NCBI GenBank assembly: GCA_000697475.1
Contig: JNEU01001053.1
Span: forward strand, 124,001 to 188,000
Direction: 5' to 3'
Source of the DNA: Lichtheimia corymbifera B2541
Taxonomy: Eukaryota > Mucoromycota > Mucoromycetes > Mucorales > Lichtheimiaceae
DNA: 64,000 bases
The notes beneath the pieces are model-generated. The model was not told where the DNA came from. It did no database searches and worked only from the letters and a program-made list of their open reading frames with translations. Made by a program: the position numbers and the translations under genes. Shown here piece after piece: positions 60,915 to 64,000 of the stretch. The stretch's first letter is position 1. Every line of letters starts with the position of its first letter.

Positions 60915-62067
60915 ATGGTCGCTTAGTGAGTATCGTTACTACTATCACCACTACCACCTACCACCACTATTATATCAATTTTCCACTTGCACGTCTTTAT
61001 TCGAGCAACTTGCATCGCCAACACCCCAGCATTGGCACATTGCAGTCGTCAAATGACATTGGAAAACGACTCTATAGACATGGCTCACTAAACTTTTTGT
61101 TATTGTTTAGCTCCGTTCCCACCGTTAAGGACGTTCAAGTCCCCGAGACTCTCTTGAAGAAGCAAAAGGCTGATGCCAAGGCCACTGAGCAAGCTGCTGC
61201 AAAGAAGGCTGAACTCAAGAAGGCAAGTTGAGGGGAGGATTTTGGGGGATGGAAAAAGATTGCGTTGTTATGGTGATGATATCCGGGGTCAAACCCATTG
61301 ACTAGCTTGAAAGCAATGCTGTCAAACGTTAACCATCTTTCGGGGCTGATGACGAACAACGTGATCTTTTTGGGCAAAAAGAGAATGTGAATGATTTTAG
61401 GATCAATGAATTAACCTGAAGCTTCTTTTTTTTATTACAGGCCCAACGTGCTAAGCGTCGTGACATCTTTGAGCGTGCTCGCAAGTACCACAACGAGTAC
61501 CAAAGCAACGAGCGCAAGGAAATTGCTCTCCGTCGTCAAGCCAAGTCCAACGGCAACTACTACGTTCCTGCTCAACCCAAGCTTGTCTTTGTTGTCCGTA
61601 TCCGTGGTATCAACAACATCCCTCCCAAGCCCCGCAAGGTCATGCAATTGTTCCGTCTTTTGCAGATCAACAACGGTGTCTTCATCCGCCTCAACAAGGC
61701 TACCAGCGAGATGCTTCAATTGATCCAACCCTATGTCACCTATGGTTACCCCAACTTGAAGACCATCCGCGAAGTCATCTACAAGCGTGGTTACGCCAAG
61801 GTCAACGGCCAACGTATCCCCATCCACGACAACTCTGTCATTGAGGCTGCTCTTGGCAAGTACAACATCATCTGTGTTGAGGATTTGATCCACGAGATTG
61901 CTACCGTCGGTCCCCACTTTAAGGAAGCCAACAACTTTTTGTGGCCCTTCAAGCTCTCCAACCCCAACAACATGTGGCACACTCGCAAGTTCAACCACTT
62001 CATCGAGGGTGGTGACTATGGTAACCGTGAGGAACACATTAACAAGCTTGTCCAGGCCATGAACTAA
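60915..62067 (+). CDS. RPL7: 60S ribosomal protein L7 (uL30)
   Basis: Three exons (60915-60925, 61111-61222, 61441-62067) give 249 residues, the standard L7 size. The first exon codes only MVA and two thirds of a tyrosine codon. The N-terminal extension is lysine/alanine-rich ([20 protein letters not shown]). The uL30 core is plain: [35 protein letters not shown] and [19 protein letters not shown]. Codon use is strongly biased to C-ending codons (AAG, CTC, GTC, AAC), unlike the neighbouring regulators, as expected for a highly expressed gene. The second intron starts with GC (AAG|GCAAGT), is 218 bp long and contains a box C/D snoRNA. Confidence 0.97.
61261..61363 (+). ncRNA. Intronic box C/D snoRNA in RPL7 intron 2
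   Basis: A C box GTGATGA (61273-61279) and a D box CTGA (61346-61349) are 66 bases apart. They are flanked by a perfect 7-bp terminal stem, CGTTGTT (61263-61269) with AACAACG (61355-61361). Directly before the D box, CCATCTTTCGGG (61333-61344) is complementary to CCCGAAAGATGG, a highly conserved stretch of large-subunit rRNA. By the D+5 rule the paired base at 61341 (C) points to the G of CCCG. In yeast this rRNA stretch carries two methylations: Gm805, guided by snR39b, and Am807, guided by snR39 and snR59, which lie in the RPL7A and RPL7B introns. So both target neighbourhood and host gene agree with established knowledge. Exact RNA ends are inferred. Confidence 0.82.
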
Positions 62068-62370
62068 ATAGTTTAGTGGTGTGTTGGAATAAAGAAAAGC
62101 ATTGCTCTTTTTTGTGGATCAAATATAATTTTTTTTTCGGGAATGCATTCCGTCAATTAAGATGCAAATTACCTTTTACCTCACATAGTGTGATAAACCT
62201 ATCCCGTGTTTACTCGCCGCACATACAATGGATGATTATCTTGCATGGCCAATTAAGTTGTAGGAGCACGCTATATCTATATAAAAGCAAAAATATGAAT
62301 CCTTGACCTGCTTTGACAAGTCATTTCTTCCAATCTCTCTCTCTCTCACACACACACATATACCAACACC
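62068..62370. promoter_or_regulatory. RPL7 3' flank and promoter of the secreted orphan gene
   Basis: About 300 bases. TATATAAAAG at 62278-62287 is a strong TATA box about 85 bases before the next start codon, followed by a CT- and CA-repeat leader (62335-62360). Confidence 0.65.
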
Positions 62371-63084
62371 ATGATGCTGGCATCATCATCTTTTCTTCTC
62401 TTGCTGATATTGATGATTGTTGGATTTTACTCTCCTACTACTTACGGCATACCGGTTGTGAATGATGATTGGGTCCAAGTGGATCGACTTGCACAACACA
62501 TGGCTTCTCATTGGCACTTTGATCATCTTGAACCGCTTGCATCTGAGAGTTATGCACAAGTAAGCACCATGCTCTTGCAGGATCATCTTGATTTGGACTT
62601 GGACCCACGTGACGAGGACGACAATGTCGATCATGGTGTTCTCAAAGCTCAAGTGATTGAAGGTGTGCAATCGTATTTGCAAGGCACTTTGTTGCCATCC
62701 GTTTGGTGGGATGCCGTCGCTCAACCTTTATTGAACCCCACTGCACTTGCTGCGCTGGTTCGCAGTAGCATCGATGAACATTGCCCCTCTCAGCAAGACA
62801 ACAACACAGTGCATAGCGCATGTCTGATCAATCATAGCAGAGAACTTGGAAGGCAACTGGATGAGCACGTTGCAAGTCTATTAAACCAAGCACTGGATGA
62901 ACTGGATTCTCGTGTGGTGCCAGATGTGTTAAAGCAAACGGCTGCTCTCCTCGCTCGTATGCAGATCAAAACAACTATTAAGCAACCCTGGCAACCAAAA
63001 CAGTTGATGCATCGATTGCCTAACCCCGTGGCGTGTCAAACACATTCTTTCACACGTTATTTGTATTTAGCCCGTGTACAGTGA
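62371..63084 (+). CDS. Secreted protein of unknown function
   Basis: A single exon of 237 residues with a strong signal peptide (about residues 1-26: a serine/leucine core, then TTYGIPVVN). The mature part is largely helical and acidic, with a DLDLDPRDEDD stretch (about 70-80), several Leu-rich helices (YLQGTLLPSVWWDAVAQP, SLLNQALDELDSRVVPDVL) and only three cysteines. A TATA box at 62278-62287 and a pyrimidine-rich leader make it a believable, probably inducible gene. There is no recognised domain, membrane segment after the signal, or GPI-type tail. It could be lineage-specific. Confidence 0.75.
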   Translation: MMLASSSFLLLLILMIVGFYSPTTYGIPVVNDDWVQVDRLAQHMASHWHFDHLEPLASESYAQVSTMLLQDHLDLDLDPRDEDDNVDHGVLKAQVIEGVQSYLQGTLLPSVWWDAVAQPLLNPTALAALVRSSIDEHCPSQQDNNTVHSACLINHSRELGRQLDEHVASLLNQALDELDSRVVPDVLKQTAALLARMQIKTTIKQPWQPKQLMHRLPNPVACQTHSFTRYLYLARVQ

Positions 63085-63367
63085 AGATCCCCTTCTCCTT
63101 GTTGTAAATATATATAAAAAAGCAAATTGCCGTAAAAAGAAGGCATAACATATTGTAAAGAAAAATGCTTGGCATACTTTAATTAGGTAAGCCAGAATCT
63201 TGGTGATGATGGAAGAATGCAGGGGGAAGCTATCATGATATGTAGTAGTCAATGAGCGAGACTTTCCATATAAAGTAACCGGAGTTGAAGACTGTGGTCG
63301 TGCTTCCATGACAAGATGTGGATGAAGCACAAGAAGCTCCCTCTCCTTCCGTACGTCCTTAATCACC

Positions 63368-63981
63368 ATGGTGGTACGTGTGGCATATTTAGGAATGGAT
63401 GAGAGTGGTATTGGATGGATGAAATGAATAGATGGATGAATGGATACAATGGATGAATGTGATGGATTAAACGTTGTTGTATATATAGCAAGGTTCTTTC
63501 AAGCGTCAAGTTGAAGTTGGCCGTGTTGTCCTCCTCAACAACAACAAGTTGGCCGTCATTATCGACATTGTTGACCACAAGCGTGTAAGTACAATAATAC
63601 ACCTAGCCGATTCATACACACCATACACACACACACACACACACACCCATACAATCGATACAATGACGGCAAACGATATACACGATATTTATATATATAC
63701 ATCTATGGATTCATCTATAGGTTCTCATTGATGGTCCCACCACTGGTGTCGCTCGTCAGGCCTGGACTCTCCGTCACTTGACTCTCACCAACCTCGTTGT
63801 CAAGGGTCTTCCCCGTAACGCTGGTCAAAGCACCGTCAAGAAGTGCCTTGAGAAGAACGACACTCTCAACACTTGGGCCAAGTCCGCCTGGGCTCAAAAG
63901 CTCGCTCAACGCCAAGTTCGTGCCAACTTGTCCGACTTTGATCGCTTCAAGGTTCAAAAGCTCAAGAACAAGGTAAAGTAG
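63368..63981 (+). CDS. RPL14: 60S ribosomal protein L14 (eL14), 3' end uncertain
   Basis: Three exons are visible (63368-63373, 63489-63584, 63721-63981). The first exon codes only MV, mirroring the tiny first exon of RPL7. The eL14 signature follows: FKRQVEVGRVVLLNNNKLAV, DIVDHKRVLIDGPTTGV and RQAWTLRHLTLTNLVVKGL. If read to the TAG at 63979-63981 the protein is 120 residues, somewhat shorter than yeast L14 (138). The sequence AACAAG|GTAAAG just before it looks like a splice donor, so a further exon may lie outside the window. Codon use is C-ending and strongly biased, as in RPL7. The 136-bp second intron has a CA run but no snoRNA boxes that I could see. Confidence 0.92.
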
Positions 63982-64000
63982 TAGTAGTAGTGGTTTATAA

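Noticed and set aside
60926..61110. A second snoRNA in RPL7 intron 1
   Set aside because: No convincing C/D pair with terminal stem, and no H/ACA hairpins with correctly placed boxes.
63601..63650. CA dinucleotide run as a regulatory or recombination signal
   Set aside because: Simple CA/GT runs occur in many introns and flanks here (for example 21240, 23540, 27130, 28680); nothing marks this one out.

Overview
This window is a piece of nuclear DNA from an early-diverging filamentous fungus, most likely Mucoromycota (a Lichtheimia- or Absidia-like Mucorales is my best guess; this is inference). The reasons are short (about 50-75 bp) GT-AG introns in most genes, tightly packed and often convergent genes, long CAA/CAG/CAT-type tracts in regulatory proteins, and a WRKY-like zinc-finger gene of a kind reported outside plants mainly in Mucoromycota. 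No tRNA, 5S rRNA, CRISPR array, integrase or phage gene was seen.

Layout. 1-0.8 kb (-): a GATA-finger regulator running off the left edge. 1.1-3.1 kb (+): secreted serine carboxypeptidase. 3.3-5.3 kb (-): an unrecognised spliced gene and zinc-knuckle remnants. 5.7-7.2 kb (-): NOP13. 8.8-10.3 kb (+): WRKY-like factor, tail to tail with DRS1 (10.3-12.6 kb, -). 12.6-20.2 kb: a gene-poor island of repeats, including a 1.4 kb repeat whose inverted partner lies at 47.5-48.9 kb, a large foldback structure at 15.77-17.17 kb and a minisatellite at 18.5 kb. 20.2-31.0 kb: COX7, VMA4, an FSH1-type hydrolase, MRPL16, an RBBP4/Msi1-type WD40 protein, a WWE-like protein, an Rpr2/Snm1-type RNase P/MRP subunit and a SAM-HMG protein. 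32.5-33.6 kb: Msn2-like C2H2 factor. 34.3-40.6 kb: full-length SEC16 with a tandem exon-intron array. 40.7-42.9 kb (-): low-complexity unknown. 43.9-46.6 kb: CDC10 septin and a two-RRM protein. 49.3-56.1 kb (-): full-length DOP1. 57.2-58.4 kb (-): a small cysteine-rich secreted family. 59.1-60.6 kb: subtilase. 60.9-62.1 kb: RPL7 with an intronic box C/D snoRNA. 62.4-63.1 kb: secreted orphan. 63.4 kb to the end: RPL14.

Functional themes are ribosome biogenesis and translation (NOP13, DRS1, RPL7, RPL14, MRPL16, snoRNA, Rpr2/Snm1), membrane traffic (SEC16, DOP1, VMA4), secreted proteolysis (carboxypeptidase, subtilase) and transcriptional control (GATA, WRKY-like, HMG, C2H2, RBBP4-type). I see no operon-like cluster. 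Exon coordinates were worked out by hand from GT-AG (or GC-AG) junctions and reading phase; in every gene called intact the summed exons are divisible by three. The points I would look at first are the RPL7 snoRNA, the WRKY-like factor, the exon array in SEC16, the foldback/inverted repeat family and the GC-AG introns.
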